A DNA stretch of 64,000 bases, from NCBI RefSeq assembly GCF_012927205.1, contig NZ_JABBGC010000003.1:682001-746000 (forward strand), given 5' to 3'. The position numbers were made by a program, and so were the translations under genes. Origin of the DNA: Chitinophaga fulva. Its GTDB lineage: Bacteria > Bacteroidota > Bacteroidia > Chitinophagales > Chitinophagaceae. Positions within the stretch are counted from its first letter, which is position 1. Each line of letters begins with the position of its first letter. Under the pieces are notes generated by a model. It searched no databases and was not told where the DNA came from. It worked only from the letters and a program-made list of their open reading frames with translations. This document shows positions 23,954-34,800 of the stretch, in pieces.

Positions 23954-25432
23954 CTATCTGGGGTTTTTAGTTAGTCCTGAAAGCGTCGCACTCTGAGGTA
24001 ATTGAAAAACACGGCGTAAATCATCCTTTTTTAACACGTCATATGTTGTATCCCATTTGTTATCTAATTGCCGGTGTGAAATTTCCAATCCGTAACGATT
24101 GATATCCAGCCAACGAATCCCCTCATGCGCAAAAGCTTTTTGTTTAAAGTCCAATACTGTTTTCAACAGACCCGCCCTGATATCTGTAGTGTTATAAAAG
24201 CTTAAGACCTTTGACTCCGTAATTCCATGCAACACCACATTGTATCCATCGATCCTCACTTCCGCAAAGTCATTCAGATCTTTTAACGCTGATGCATAAT
24301 CACCGGTATTGATATAGGCTTCCGCCCTGTTCATCAGTGCCTCATCCGCTGAAAACAGGCATTGAATCGTGTAATAGGTCCAGTCAGTTGCAAATGTGCT
24401 TGCTCTATAGGAGAAGGTCGGGTATTTTCCCAGTGAAAGCTTATCGGGAATTCCCCCAATCCGGGTATAATATTGGTAAAATTGTTTCCCGGCAACAGTA
24501 TTTCCGCTGATCATCTGCTCAGTGGGCAACCCGGCTCCATAACGGCCGCCAGCCGCAATATTATTGAAATTGGAATAGACATTTGCCAGCAAAAGATTAA
24601 AATTCTGCTGGCTACCCGTAAATAAAGCAGGTGAATTACTACCAGCCGCTTTCAGTGCCCCGGCTATAGGCCGGAGATTCTGTTTAAAATTATTTTCCGG
24701 GAAAATAGCACTGGCATATTGAATGACTTTATCATATTCCCCCTTGAACAGGTAAAACCTTGCAGCAAAAGCATTGGCAGCCTGCTCGTTGAAATGGAAT
24801 TTGGGTGATTTATAGCTTATTCCCTTAATCAGGCGCATACCTTCGAGTAAATCCTTTTCAATATGCTCATACACTGAAGCCACTGTTCCCCTATCGTAAT
24901 TTTGGAAAGCATTTTTTTCCGGAACAGTAAGATATGGTACCCCTGGAGATGAGTTATCACCATTGACCTGATAAGCTTTCGAAAACAATGACACCAGCAT
25001 ATGGTGAGCATAAGCCCGTGTCAACAAAGCCTCTCCTTTGTATTGCCGGCCTTTTGTGCCAAAATTATTTTCATCAACGGCTTCAATAGCATGATTGGCT
25101 GCTGCGATGGCCCTATACATATCCAACCAGTAGGTATTGGGAGAATAGCTATCGGACACCTGTGAGACTTCTTTCCAAAGATAGCTGTCACGGGCAATAT
25201 CATTTAGGGAGAAATCACCAGGCCCCTTATCTACGCTATTGTCTGAGGCCAATTCTGCAAACAGGAAGTAGTCAGCAGTTGGGTAGGCGGTCACTAATAA
25301 CTCTCCTACTTTTTCCGGAGTATCCAACTCGGTACGCATATCCGGATTGACTTCAAAATATTTCTTACAGCTTCCCAGTAATAATGAAAGTAGTAATAAA
25401 CCGATAATATGGTATATATTTTTCTTCTTCAT
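23954..25432 (-). CDS. SusD/RagB-family outer-membrane lipoprotein (cluster 2)
   Basis: The ATG at 25432 (not the TTG at 25441) begins MKKKNIYHIIGLLLLSLLLGSC, a standard lipoprotein signal with cysteine 22. The 492-residue product has the SusD scaffold (EALLTRAYAHHMLVSLFSKAY) and the C-terminal motif HEGIRWLDINRYGLEI. It partners with the SusC protein encoded 18 bp upstream and would bind the ligand at the cell surface. Compared with cluster 1 SusD the sequences are clearly different subfamilies, so the two clusters probably import different ligands. Confidence 0.94.
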   Translation of the reverse strand: MKKKNIYHIIGLLLLSLLLGSCKKYFEVNPDMRTELDTPEKVGELLVTAYPTADYFLFAELASDNSVDKGPGDFSLNDIARDSYLWKEVSQVSDSYSPNTYWLDMYRAIAAANHAIEAVDENNFGTKGRQYKGEALLTRAYAHHMLVSLFSKAYQVNGDNSSPGVPYLTVPEKNAFQNYDRGTVASVYEHIEKDLLEGMRLIKGISYKSPKFHFNEQAANAFAARFYLFKGEYDKVIQYASAIFPENNFKQNLRPIAGALKAAGSNSPALFTGSQQNFNLLLANVYSNFNNIAAGGRYGAGLPTEQMISGNTVAGKQFYQYYTRIGGIPDKLSLGKYPTFSYRASTFATDWTYYTIQCLFSADEALMNRAEAYINTGDYASALKDLNDFAEVRIDGYNVVLHGITESKVLSFYNTTDIRAGLLKTVLDFKQKAFAHEGIRWLDINRYGLEISHRQLDNKWDTTYDVLKKDDLRRVFQLPQSATLSGLTKNPR

Positions 25433-25450
25433 GTTATTCAATGCTTTTGA

Positions 25451-28400
25451 TTAAAAACCAGCTTTCAGAGAGAAGGTAAATTGTCTGGGTACCGGCAAGG
25501 CCACTCCCCCGCTTCCGAAAAATTCCGGGTCCGCTCCATTCAGCTTCTTATCTGCATAGAGTAGCAAAATATTGTTCCCCACCAGGGCCAAATCGAGATT
25601 TTTCATTTTTAACCAGGTTGCATAAGACTTTGGCAGACTATAACCCAGGGTAACATTTTTTAAGCGGATAAAATCACCTTTGGCCACCCGCTGGTCTGAA
25701 GAATTATAGGCACTATAAGCATACATGGGCGCGCTGGGCATATGTGCCTGGGCCACCAGTGGATCTACAATAGTTGGAATGGTCGTGTATTTTTCATCCC
25801 CGGGTACCATCCACCTGTTTAACCACTCTTTAGACATGCCGATATCATCACTCAACTCTGAAGTGAATACAGGCGCAAGACGTACATAGTTGCCCATACT
25901 GAAGGTAAACAGGAAGGAAAGGGATAGATTTTTATAAGCCAGTTGGTTATAGAAACCTCCTGTCAGAGTAGGGTCCACAGGTCCATGATATTTCAGGAAC
26001 TCCACATCAGTACTCTGAAAATCTATCTTCATGGCATTTCTTTCTCCGGACTCGGAAATGAAGGTTGGATACCCATAGTTGGGATTCAGTCCATCAAACT
26101 GTACAGAAAACAATCCCCTTTGTGCATAGCCTTCCAACGGGCCGCCCTCAGCCCTCACCAAATTCGCCAGGGTCGGGTTAATCACCAATTTGGTGATCTT
26201 ATTTTTATTATGAGCAAAATTGAAAGAACTGCGCCACCTGAAATTCTTTGTTTGAACAGGATTTCCGGCGATAGTCAATTCAAACCCTTTACCAGACATC
26301 GTTGCGTAATTGGCGATTTTCTGCACCTGGCCACCTATCCCGGATGTGACAACCGGCCCGATCAAATCAAAAATATCCCGCTTATAAAAGTCCAATGTAA
26401 CATTGACTTTATTATTGAAGAAGGCCAGGTCTGTTCCCACATTTGCTTCATACAGTTTCTCCCAGGTCAGGTCTGCATTCTCCAGCGCTGAAATGTTGAC
26501 ATATTGCTCTTTATCTGTCTCTATAGGTCGATACGTAATACCGTTATTATAAAGCACAGACTTATTCCGGGCGTTGCCTAAGTTTGCCACCAGGCCATAG
26601 GTACCTCTTACTCTCGCACCACTGAGGAACCGGCCTTCCTGGTTAAAGAATTTTTCCTGGTCAATATCCCAGGCAGCGGAAACATTCCAGGTTGGCAGCC
26701 ATCCGAGGCTTTTCCCTTTAGCCTTGGTTTTACCAAGCATATTCGACCGATCGAACCTGGTCGTAAAGTTGAAGCTGTACTTGTCGGCATATGCATATGC
26801 GCCACGAGCCATCATAGCAGCGAACCGGTCTTTGGTATACCCCATACCGTAATAAGGCAGGTTTTGATATTGCGCGTCCTGGAAGTACCTGAAGTCGGGA
26901 TGCACCAAACCAGAATTGGTGTACTGATAGCCGACGCCGTCAAAATTGTCGTACTGCCTGTCAGTAGAGCGGATTTCCATGGACCCGAAAATATTCAACC
27001 GGTGTTTTGTCCTGAACTGCGCGTCGTACTCCAGGTTATGACGGAAGTAATAACTCACCAGATTATCGGTATTGACATTATAAAAACCCCCATCAGGCAA
27101 AACCACCATTGGCAACGAACCAGGCACATTGGGATCTTTAAACAGGAAGGGGTTATTTTCCATGATATAAGGATCGTTATTATGTGCTTTATAGGCGCCC
27201 ACCATATTTGAGTTTTCCTTTACATAGTGCTTTCTGAAGGTGGTGGCATAACGATATGATCCATCCATAGAATAAGTAAGGCGGGGGATGATTTTATACT
27301 TGAAGCCGGCCTGAACTTTCAGCTCATTCACGCCAAGCTCGATATAATTATTTTCCAGCTCATTTAATATATTGAAGGGTGCAAAATTCCTTCTGAAGTA
27401 TTCCAGATTACCATCCTTGTCATAGGGGGTCATCAACCGGCTGGTATTCATCGCGTACGAAAACGGATTGATATCAAAATCCCTGGTAAAACCGCCTGTA
27501 GACGGGTTACTTCCCCTCGTGAGGGTGCCGGGCGTACGTTGGTCTCTGATGGAGCCGTTAAACAACAACTCCCCGCTAAACCTGTCACTTAGTTTGAAGT
27601 TGGTCCTCAAATTCGCCGTATACCTTTTTACCCTATCACCCACGGTTTGCCCGCCATCGTTCATAAAGCTGGTAGATGCATAGGTCTGTGACTTTGCGTT
27701 CCCGGACGAGTAGCTTAAAGAGTGTTCCTGGAGCAGGGAGTTCCTGAACAATATATCAAACCAGTCGGTATTGGCATCTGCATAGCGTTTCAAGAACTTT
27801 TGCCTTGACGCCGGATCATTTCTTAATGCATACGAATCTGTGTCGGGATCGTAGTCATACATCAGATCATACATCTTATTAAAGATCCCCCCGTCCTTCG
27901 AGTTCTTGGAAGCGCTATGACCAAAAGAACCTTTGCGCTCCATCTCCAGCAAAACCGCCATTTGCTCAGCCGAATTCATGATATTGAATTGCTCATACCT
28001 TGGCTTCAGGTAGGTACTCAGGGTAGAACTATAATTTATCTGTGGCGCTCCGTTTGTTTGTTTTCCTTTTTTTGTAGTAACGACAATTACGCCATTCATA
28101 GCGCGCGCACCATACATGGCTGTAGCGGCCGCATCTTTGAGGATATTGAAAGATTCGATGTCATCAGGATTTAACCCCGCCACGGATGAGCCTATCAATG
28201 TATTAGGATCTCCTGTAGACAATGCCTCATTGGAGATATTCACGATATCTTCCAGGATGATCCCATCTATTACCCAAAGCGGTTTATTGTCTCCTGATAT
28301 CGAGGTAGCGCCCCGCACCCTGATCTTGGGAGCCGCTCCAAATGTGCCGGAAACATTCTGGATAGACACCCCTGCCACCTGACCTTCCAGCATGCGTGAT

Positions 28401-29167
28401 ACATCAGGAACACCTGCGCGCGCTACATCTTTTGCGTCAACCTTGGTGGCAGCCCCGGTAAACAACTTGCGGTTTATATTCTGGTAGCCGGTCACCACAA
28501 CACCATCCAACTTTGTTTCCATTTCCTGCAATACGATATTGAGCACTGTATTGGCAGGACTGATCTTTATTTCCCTGGGCTCAAATCCTATCATGGAACA
28601 AACCAGGGTGGTATTAGGGTGTTTGCTTTTCAATACAAAACGTCCGTCTTTGTCAGTGCTGATGCCTGTCGTAGTACCTTTAACAACGATAGACACACCA
28701 TACAGGGGAGCACCGGCAGCATCAACCACCCGTCCTCTTATCTCTGTCAGCGTATCAATGGGGAGATAATCCCCTTCATAAGATGGCGGTGGATTGGATA
28801 CTGGTTTAGGAGAAACCAGGATGCTTTGTCCATCTATTGAATACTGAAAAGGCTGATCTTTGAAAACCTCGTCAAGAAAGGATTTCAAGGGCATCGCTGA
28901 CGCGTAAATCGTCACCGGTTTAGAAGCTTTCAGCACAGGACCGCTATATAAAAACACGAAGCTGGTCTGTCGTTCAACAGAAGCGAAAACAGATTTCAAT
29001 GAAGCCTTTTCGGCTGAGAAAGAAATACTCTGTGAACTACCAGAAGCATAAATATTAAGAAAACCGACAGTTAAGAAAACAATCGTTAGCCTCATTACTA
29101 ACAGGATTTTGGTGACATGGCGGTTTCTTGCACGGGCAAACCACCTACAATAAGCAACTTTTTGCAT
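25451..29167 (-). CDS. SusC/RagA TonB-dependent transporter with STN domain (cluster 2)
   Basis: The 1238-residue protein begins with a Chitinophaga-style long N-terminus (MQKVAYCRWFARARNR, then hydrophobic MRLTIVFLTVGFLNIYASG). It is followed by an STN domain (about 48-115, SISFSAEKASLKSVFASVER), a CarboxypepD-like domain (IRGRVVDAAGAPLYGVSIVV, ~137-215), a plug with FNILKDAAATAMYGARAMNG, and a barrel ending FTFSLKAGF. It imports a ligand with TonB energy and signals through FecR. The start is supported by the leader shared with susC-1. Confidence 0.95.
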   Translation of the reverse strand: MQKVAYCRWFARARNRHVTKILLVMRLTIVFLTVGFLNIYASGSSQSISFSAEKASLKSVFASVERQTSFVFLYSGPVLKASKPVTIYASAMPLKSFLDEVFKDQPFQYSIDGQSILVSPKPVSNPPPSYEGDYLPIDTLTEIRGRVVDAAGAPLYGVSIVVKGTTTGISTDKDGRFVLKSKHPNTTLVCSMIGFEPREIKISPANTVLNIVLQEMETKLDGVVVTGYQNINRKLFTGAATKVDAKDVARAGVPDVSRMLEGQVAGVSIQNVSGTFGAAPKIRVRGATSISGDNKPLWVIDGIILEDIVNISNEALSTGDPNTLIGSSVAGLNPDDIESFNILKDAAATAMYGARAMNGVIVVTTKKGKQTNGAPQINYSSTLSTYLKPRYEQFNIMNSAEQMAVLLEMERKGSFGHSASKNSKDGGIFNKMYDLMYDYDPDTDSYALRNDPASRQKFLKRYADANTDWFDILFRNSLLQEHSLSYSSGNAKSQTYASTSFMNDGGQTVGDRVKRYTANLRTNFKLSDRFSGELLFNGSIRDQRTPGTLTRGSNPSTGGFTRDFDINPFSYAMNTSRLMTPYDKDGNLEYFRRNFAPFNILNELENNYIELGVNELKVQAGFKYKIIPRLTYSMDGSYRYATTFRKHYVKENSNMVGAYKAHNNDPYIMENNPFLFKDPNVPGSLPMVVLPDGGFYNVNTDNLVSYYFRHNLEYDAQFRTKHRLNIFGSMEIRSTDRQYDNFDGVGYQYTNSGLVHPDFRYFQDAQYQNLPYYGMGYTKDRFAAMMARGAYAYADKYSFNFTTRFDRSNMLGKTKAKGKSLGWLPTWNVSAAWDIDQEKFFNQEGRFLSGARVRGTYGLVANLGNARNKSVLYNNGITYRPIETDKEQYVNISALENADLTWEKLYEANVGTDLAFFNNKVNVTLDFYKRDIFDLIGPVVTSGIGGQVQKIANYATMSGKGFELTIAGNPVQTKNFRWRSSFNFAHNKNKITKLVINPTLANLVRAEGGPLEGYAQRGLFSVQFDGLNPNYGYPTFISESGERNAMKIDFQSTDVEFLKYHGPVDPTLTGGFYNQLAYKNLSLSFLFTFSMGNYVRLAPVFTSELSDDIGMSKEWLNRWMVPGDEKYTTIPTIVDPLVAQAHMPSAPMYAYSAYNSSDQRVAKGDFIRLKNVTLGYSLPKSYATWLKMKNLDLALVGNNILLLYADKKLNGADPEFFGSGGVALPVPRQFTFSLKAGF

Positions 29168-29183
29168 ACTTTTGCATTGTTTG
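29164..29183 (-). promoter_or_regulatory. Conserved leader at susC-2 start
   Basis: Minus-strand CAAACAATGCAAAAGTATG runs into the initiator ATG of susC-2 and differs at only two positions from the equivalent stretch at susC-1 (18935-18954). Confidence 0.45.
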
Positions 29184-29356
29184 GTTGACGAAAAATTGTC
29201 CCAGCCGGACTGTTTTTATGGCACCCAGACGCCGGGCCAGGGATGTAGCAGCATCACTGGCCTTTTGTTTAGGCTATATTTTGTTTTTGCTTAAATAAGT
29301 GCTGTCCACATCTGTGATGTGCTATAGGCGGGCATCAGCCGTTGTTGTTCTGGTAT

Positions 29357-30628
29357 TTAAAGGATTATTAAAGTTTTGTTTTCCATTCTGAACCGTACCC
29401 CGGACTCCCGTAAGAACTCCAACACGCTGGATAGGCTTACGTTGCGGTACATCTTACCATCTATGGTAATGCCGGAATCCTTTCCTTCATAACGCACCTT
29501 GATATCATACCATCTTTCCAATTGTCTCATCACCGTTTGGATATCAGCATTATTAAAACTGAACATCCCATTTTTCCAGGCAAGCGTTTGAGAAAGATCG
29601 ACATCTGACAATACAGCTATTTTATCCGGGCCATCTGTTACCGATGTTTTCGGTTGCCGGTCAGCCGGCAAAGCCACAGCAACGATAGCTTGCTGGCCAG
29701 GCTTGAGAACAACCTTGCCTGTTCCCGCAACATCATCCCCCTGTTCGCCTGACAACGAGCTGCCGTTTGCGCCTACACGAACACTTCCCTCGAAAACAGT
29801 TGTTTTGATCGTGCCCTCGTTAACGTAAGAATTTATATTGAACCTGGTCCCTAACACTTCAACAAGCGATTTCCCGTCCACATCAACCAAAAATGGCCTG
29901 GACTTGTCTTTGCTCACTTCCAAATAAACCTCGCCGGTAATTTTTATCTGCCTTTTTCCGCCATCAAAGGCTGATGGGAAACTGATACTGGAAGCTGCAT
30001 TCAGCCAGGCTTTTGAGCCATCCGGCAATATTAACTGGTACTGACCGCCGTTCGGCGTAGTGAGCATCAGCCTTTTACCGGCGACTGAAAGTTTCTCACC
30101 GTCGGTATAAGTAATCGCTTCCCCCACAGCAATGCCGGTTTTGTCAGACGCCAGATCAATTTGTTGATCATCCAGGGTCAGAACAGCCTTATCGGCTCCC
30201 GGTAAAATATCATGGACATTGCCCTCATTAACCGAAACCGTTCCGGGGCCGGTATGCTGCCGGTGGTCCGACACAACAATAGCTGTCGCAATTCCTGCTA
30301 TTAATATTATAGCAGCTGCATAACGGACCCACCCGCGATGCAGGAAACGCACACGGTGCGCTACAGGCTTAGCTTTGTATCCCTGCATTCCGGCATGCAA
30401 CAACAACTGCTCCCTGACGCTATTGACGTCTTGATCAGAAAATACTATGGGGGAATCATGCGCTACTTCCGCTGTAAGCGCCATTATATCCTCCTGATCC
30501 AGCAATTCTTTGTATTCCTGCGGCGCTCTTTCGATAAAAGCAAACAATTCCTCCACCTCACCGGGTGTGATTTCATTCCTGATAAATCGGGAAAGCAAGT
30601 CCTTATAATAAGTTCCTGATTTGTACAT
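29357..30628 (-). CDS. FecR-family anti-sigma factor (cluster 2)
   Basis: The 423-residue protein has the expected order: a cytoplasmic anti-sigma region (1-95, FIRNEITPGEVEELFAFIE), TM ~103-120 (YAAAIILIAGIATAIVV), a FecR domain (LPDGSKAWLNAASSISFPSAF, GEVYLEVSKDKSRPFLV) and a DUF4974 end (IQTVMRQLERWYDIKVRY). A Gly/Ser/Asp-rich insertion near 285-310 (GANGSSLSGEQGDDVAGTG) is longer than in the cluster 1 paralogue. It sits between the sigma gene (55 bp upstream) and susC-2 (~190 bp downstream). Confidence 0.93.
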   Translation of the reverse strand: MYKSGTYYKDLLSRFIRNEITPGEVEELFAFIERAPQEYKELLDQEDIMALTAEVAHDSPIVFSDQDVNSVREQLLLHAGMQGYKAKPVAHRVRFLHRGWVRYAAAIILIAGIATAIVVSDHRQHTGPGTVSVNEGNVHDILPGADKAVLTLDDQQIDLASDKTGIAVGEAITYTDGEKLSVAGKRLMLTTPNGGQYQLILPDGSKAWLNAASSISFPSAFDGGKRQIKITGEVYLEVSKDKSRPFLVDVDGKSLVEVLGTRFNINSYVNEGTIKTTVFEGSVRVGANGSSLSGEQGDDVAGTGKVVLKPGQQAIVAVALPADRQPKTSVTDGPDKIAVLSDVDLSQTLAWKNGMFSFNNADIQTVMRQLERWYDIKVRYEGKDSGITIDGKMYRNVSLSSVLEFLRESGVRFRMENKTLIIL

Positions 30629-30683
30629 AAACTGATATAAGACTATGGGAAAAAGAAAAAAGGCTATGCGAATCCGTCTTTTT

Positions 30684-31283
30684 TTAAAAAATTTTTTGGA
30701 GCAGCCAAATAAGAAGAGGAGTAAGCTTGCTATGTTGCCTCAGGTAATCACGCAAAAAGGAAAGCGTGTTGGTCATATGGTTCTTTACCGTGTTGGGAGA
30801 AATATTTAACTCACGGGCCACTTCATCATAACTTTTTTTATCATTCTTGCACATCTCATATATGCGGCGACGTTGCGGTGTGAGGGAGCTTAACGCTTGT
30901 TTGAGAAGAAGCATATAAGGGGTGTCCCCCTCCTGGGACAGGGCTTCCGGCTCAATTACCGGCTCATAATAATTAACCAGTTGTTCCCGCAGGATACGGT
31001 TTTGGGCTATTTCTTTTTGCATGTCATAGGCCCGGTTATGACAAACACGGAACAGGTAACTGCGAAAACTCTTCTCCACTTCTATTTTCCCCCGCGCCTC
31101 CCAGATCTTAATAAAAACATCCTGTACCAGGTCCTTTGCCAGTTCAGGTATCTTGACAAGGGCCATCGCATAATTGAAAATTTCCCGGCAATAGCGCTCA
31201 TATATCTCGGCAAAGGCTAGCGGATCATTATCCTTCAGTAGCAGGAGCAGTTTTATATCTGGATATGTGGAATACCTGTTAAT
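30684..31283 (-). CDS. ECF RNA polymerase sigma factor with unclear start (cluster 2)
   Basis: The ATG at 31166 is inside sigma region 2: the frame upstream reads DNDPLAFAEIYERYCREIFNYA and continues open to a stop at 31314-31316, with no in-frame ATG, GTG or TTG. The true start is therefore a rare codon (ATT at 31281-31283 is used here; CTG codons at 31236-31250 are alternatives) or the start has been lost by mutation. Region 2 (AKDLVQDVFIKIWEARG) and region 4 with an HTH (SYDEVARELNISPNTVKNHM) are intact. It heads the FecR-SusC-SusD-peptidase operon. Confidence 0.8.
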   Translation of the reverse strand: MNRYSTYPDIKLLLLLKDNDPLAFAEIYERYCREIFNYAMALVKIPELAKDLVQDVFIKIWEARGKIEVEKSFRSYLFRVCHNRAYDMQKEIAQNRILREQLVNYYEPVIEPEALSQEGDTPYMLLLKQALSSLTPQRRRIYEMCKNDKKSYDEVARELNISPNTVKNHMTNTLSFLRDYLRQHSKLTPLLIWLLQKIF

Positions 31284-31554
31284 GGCAAATTGGTTTATCG
31301 TAAAATTATAAATTTAAGATTCCATCGCTTAAAAATTTTCACTGTCCGGAACTACCATGACCCAGGAGAAAAATACGATATGGATAAACTTTGATACTTA
31401 TCAGCGATTTTATTTAACGACCATGTCAGCCAAAGATAATTAAACCATATAAATTAACATAGGATAACCCAACTAACGTGATTACAGGTGATGCCCCATC
31501 ACGTCCTTTGAACTTTACCTTCGGAATTTCGGGAAATATCGATATGTTTGCCCA

Positions 31555-31860
31555 ATGGAATTAATTATGGTTTTTAAGGCGCTCAGTAATGAAACCAGGA
31601 TAAACATACTCATTTGGCTCAAGGAGCCTCGCCTCCACTTTCCCGCTGAAGAATTGCAAGACTATGATGCAAATCTTGGTGTTTGTGTAAGCGACATTAC
31701 CAAAAAGGCCGGTTTATCTCCGTCCACAACATCAGACTACCTGAGTTTACTACAAAAATGCGGGCTTATTGAAGCTACCCGGGTCGGCCAGTGGACGTAC
31801 TACAAACGTAATGAAGGGGCGATTGAGACGCTAAACAACTTAATCCAAAAAGCGTTCTGA
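31555..31860 (+). CDS. ArsR-family winged-helix regulator
   Basis: The 101-residue protein starts with MVFKALSNETRINILIWLKEP and has a recognition region KKAGLSPSTTSDYLSLLQKCGLIEATRVGQWTYYKRNE, the classic ArsR/SmtB HTH plus wing. Methionines at 31555 and 31567 are both possible starts. There are no obvious metal-binding cysteine pairs apart from VCV, so it may respond to something other than metals. It stands alone, convergent with the SpvB/RHS gene, and no target gene in the same direction is present. Confidence 0.85.
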   Translation: MELIMVFKALSNETRINILIWLKEPRLHFPAEELQDYDANLGVCVSDITKKAGLSPSTTSDYLSLLQKCGLIEATRVGQWTYYKRNEGAIETLNNLIQKAF

Positions 31861-31892
31861 TTATCCCGCCCCCCCATACACGCATCGAATTT

Positions 31893-34800
31893 CTAATAAT
31901 AGGATTTATAGATAATCTGGTTAAATATTAAATCAGATGTTCGGCGTAATGATCTCCAAAGAGGCTCTGCCACCCTCAGTGATTGCATGGTGGGCGCATA
32001 ATGCCCGCTCCAATTTTTAATGATCAGGTTACCATCCTTTAACTCCACTGTACCTGCTGACATCACCAGGTCACCCTCCCCTTCTATAGCAGCATGTTTC
32101 AATACATCGTCACCGATTTTGAGCGAATAGTCCTTAAATGAAATCGTAAACTTTATGCCTTCCCGGCCGCTACTGATCATCTCAGATATATCTTCATTCG
32201 TCTGGGCCCAGTAGCGGAGCCCCAATTGCATGGCTTCCTCACGTTCAGCGATCTCGCCCTCGAGATAGTCTTTCATGCCATTCACAAAAACGGAATTACC
32301 ATAAGCATCTACCCCACACAAACTCTGATCACCCCGAAACAATGGCAAACGTGGACGTCGCGTGAAGTTCTGCAGCCGGTCGTCCTGGGTCATGCCCATG
32401 GCAATATCCCGCCGCGCCTTGTACATGGCTAATGCCTGTTCCTTACTGATGCTTCGCTGGCCAACTGCCTCCAGTAAACCCTGGGAGAATTCCTGTCCCA
32501 GTTCACCTTCCGTGGCGGCCCAGGCTTCTGCCATCGTTTCATCAAGACCTTTGTCCATCACCGCCTGCGTAGCAGCTTCCTCACCGAGGGAGAACGCCTC
32601 CAATACCGGGTCCGGTAGTTCCGCCACATCTATGATCACATCAAATAACCCCATCAGCAGATCATCTCCCAGCACATGTCCGCTTGGATCATAATTTCTA
32701 ACCGGGTTATTCAGCGTGTAAGCGTAACGATTATATACATCTGTCTGATAGGGCTTACCACCAAGCCTGTCATCCGCTGTGATAAACCTGCCGGTGAAAG
32801 GATCATAATACCGGGCATTAAAATAATACAATCCGCTCTCGTCCAGCTCCATACCGGAAAACAGGTAATCGGTCGTGTCTTGCCCGCTCATCGAATGTAA
32901 CGTTCCGAAGGGAGCATATTGCATGCTGCTGGTTGTGCTGCCAGTACTGTTTGTAGTTGCCTGTGTAGAGTTGATAAAGTTCCCGTGGAGATACATAGCC
33001 CCTTCCGACGATGATACAGCGGCGATCTTCTGCCCGGGAATGGTGATAAATCTTATCCCTTCTGAACCGGCACTGTTGCTGATGGTATTATAGTTTGGCG
33101 ACACATACAGTTCCGTGCTGTTCGTCCGGAAGTCGCTTTTCAGCATGCGCTGCCCTTTATAATCGTATGCATACGCACTCAATGTATCCTGCCCGGAAAG
33201 GATGGCTGTCAGCTGATTAAATGCATTGTAACCATACCGCAACTGTACCCCCTTACCATTTGAATACCGGGTTTGGGCAGACATATTGCCATTGGGACCA
33301 TAGGTGGCACTATACACCTGCTGACCGTCCCGGGTGCCATTCACCACCTGATAGTTGTTGTAGGTGTAAGTAATACCATCCTTTAACGTCAGGTTACCAG
33401 AAGGATTATACTGATAGTTCAGTGAACCTGTTGCTACTGTCGCTTGCTGAAGCCTTCCATTGTCGCTGTACTGAAACGATTCGTTGTTGACCGGGGTCAG
33501 GTTGTCCGTAATGGAAGAAATATTGAACAAGTTGCTCCAGTTATAAGTTTTATTGGCCAGGGTGCCACCGGGAGACTGGATCGTGTAGTTTTTCACCAGC
33601 CCGAAAGGCGCGAAGCTGGCAGCACGCTGCACCTGGTTGCCATAAAGCACCTGCGTCTGGTCCCCATAGGCATCATATTGTTGAAATGTAACGTAGGGAA
33701 CCGCCGAAGCGCCTGCCTGTTCAGCAAAAGTAACCTGTTGAAGATATCCATTATTGTAATAGCTGTAATTGGCCACGCTGTTATCGGGATATATCAAGGA
33801 GGCCAACGTACCATCCGGATTAAATGCTGACTGTTCGCTGAAACTTTTACCCCCGGCGCCGATGAGCGTATTTGTAACGCGGTGATAAGCATCAAAGCTG
33901 TAAGTATGGGATATCCGGGCCTGCGGGTCGACAACCTTACATAGATTGGTCATCCCGTTTTTTACGCTATTAAGATCGTACTGGTAACTGATACTGTTCC
34001 GGGCCGTATTAACAGCGATCTTCCTTTGCAGACCATCCATCTGGCAGAAAATAGTATCTCCACCGGCCTGCACCACCGCAAAACTATTACCGGTGAAATT
34101 CCGCAGATATTGAGTATTCCCTGCTGCAGGGTTAGTTGTGGCCAACAGATCACCGGTAGAATAATAGCTGTAGGTACTGACCAACCCGCCCGGATCAGTT
34201 ACCTGCTTAACGCGGGCCAACTGATCATAAGCAAACATCGTTTTAAGGCCCGATCCGTCTATCAGCTGCGTAACCTTTCGTTTCCCTTTATAATAGTCGA
34301 AGCTCCTGTGAGTGACAACAGAATCCTGTTCACCGGCTGCAAATATGATGGTAACCGTTTTATTGTTATATCCGATGATATTTCGCACGCCGGCATTCTG
34401 AGGGCCGGGCACCACTACCGAAACCGGCCGCTGGTAAGGATCATAACTGATCTTTGTGAGCTGCGGATTATCTGCCTGGAAATAAGGAAGCGAATAATTG
34501 ATCAACTGGTTATTACTGTTGTACGATTTCGTTTGCACAACTTGCTGCCCGCTGATACCCTGCCACTGGTGCTGAATCGTGCGGGATAATCCATCATACA
34601 CGACATAGGAAGTATCCCATGCTGTACCGGGCCAGTTGTTGCGTACTACCCGTTGCTCTACATAACCTGCCGGACTCCTCTGCAGATAAGTAAAGGCCGA
34701 CAGTACCACCATTTTGCCGGTACTGTCAGGACCAGCCATAATACTGTCACGCCCAAACTGATCATATAGCGTCACGAGCGTATTGCCATTTGCATCTGTG

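Noticed and set aside
31860..31893. An immunity gene for the RHS tip
   Set aside because: Only 32 bp separate the RHS stop from the convergent ArsR gene, leaving no room for a same-strand gene; the ArsR protein is a regulator, not an immunity protein.
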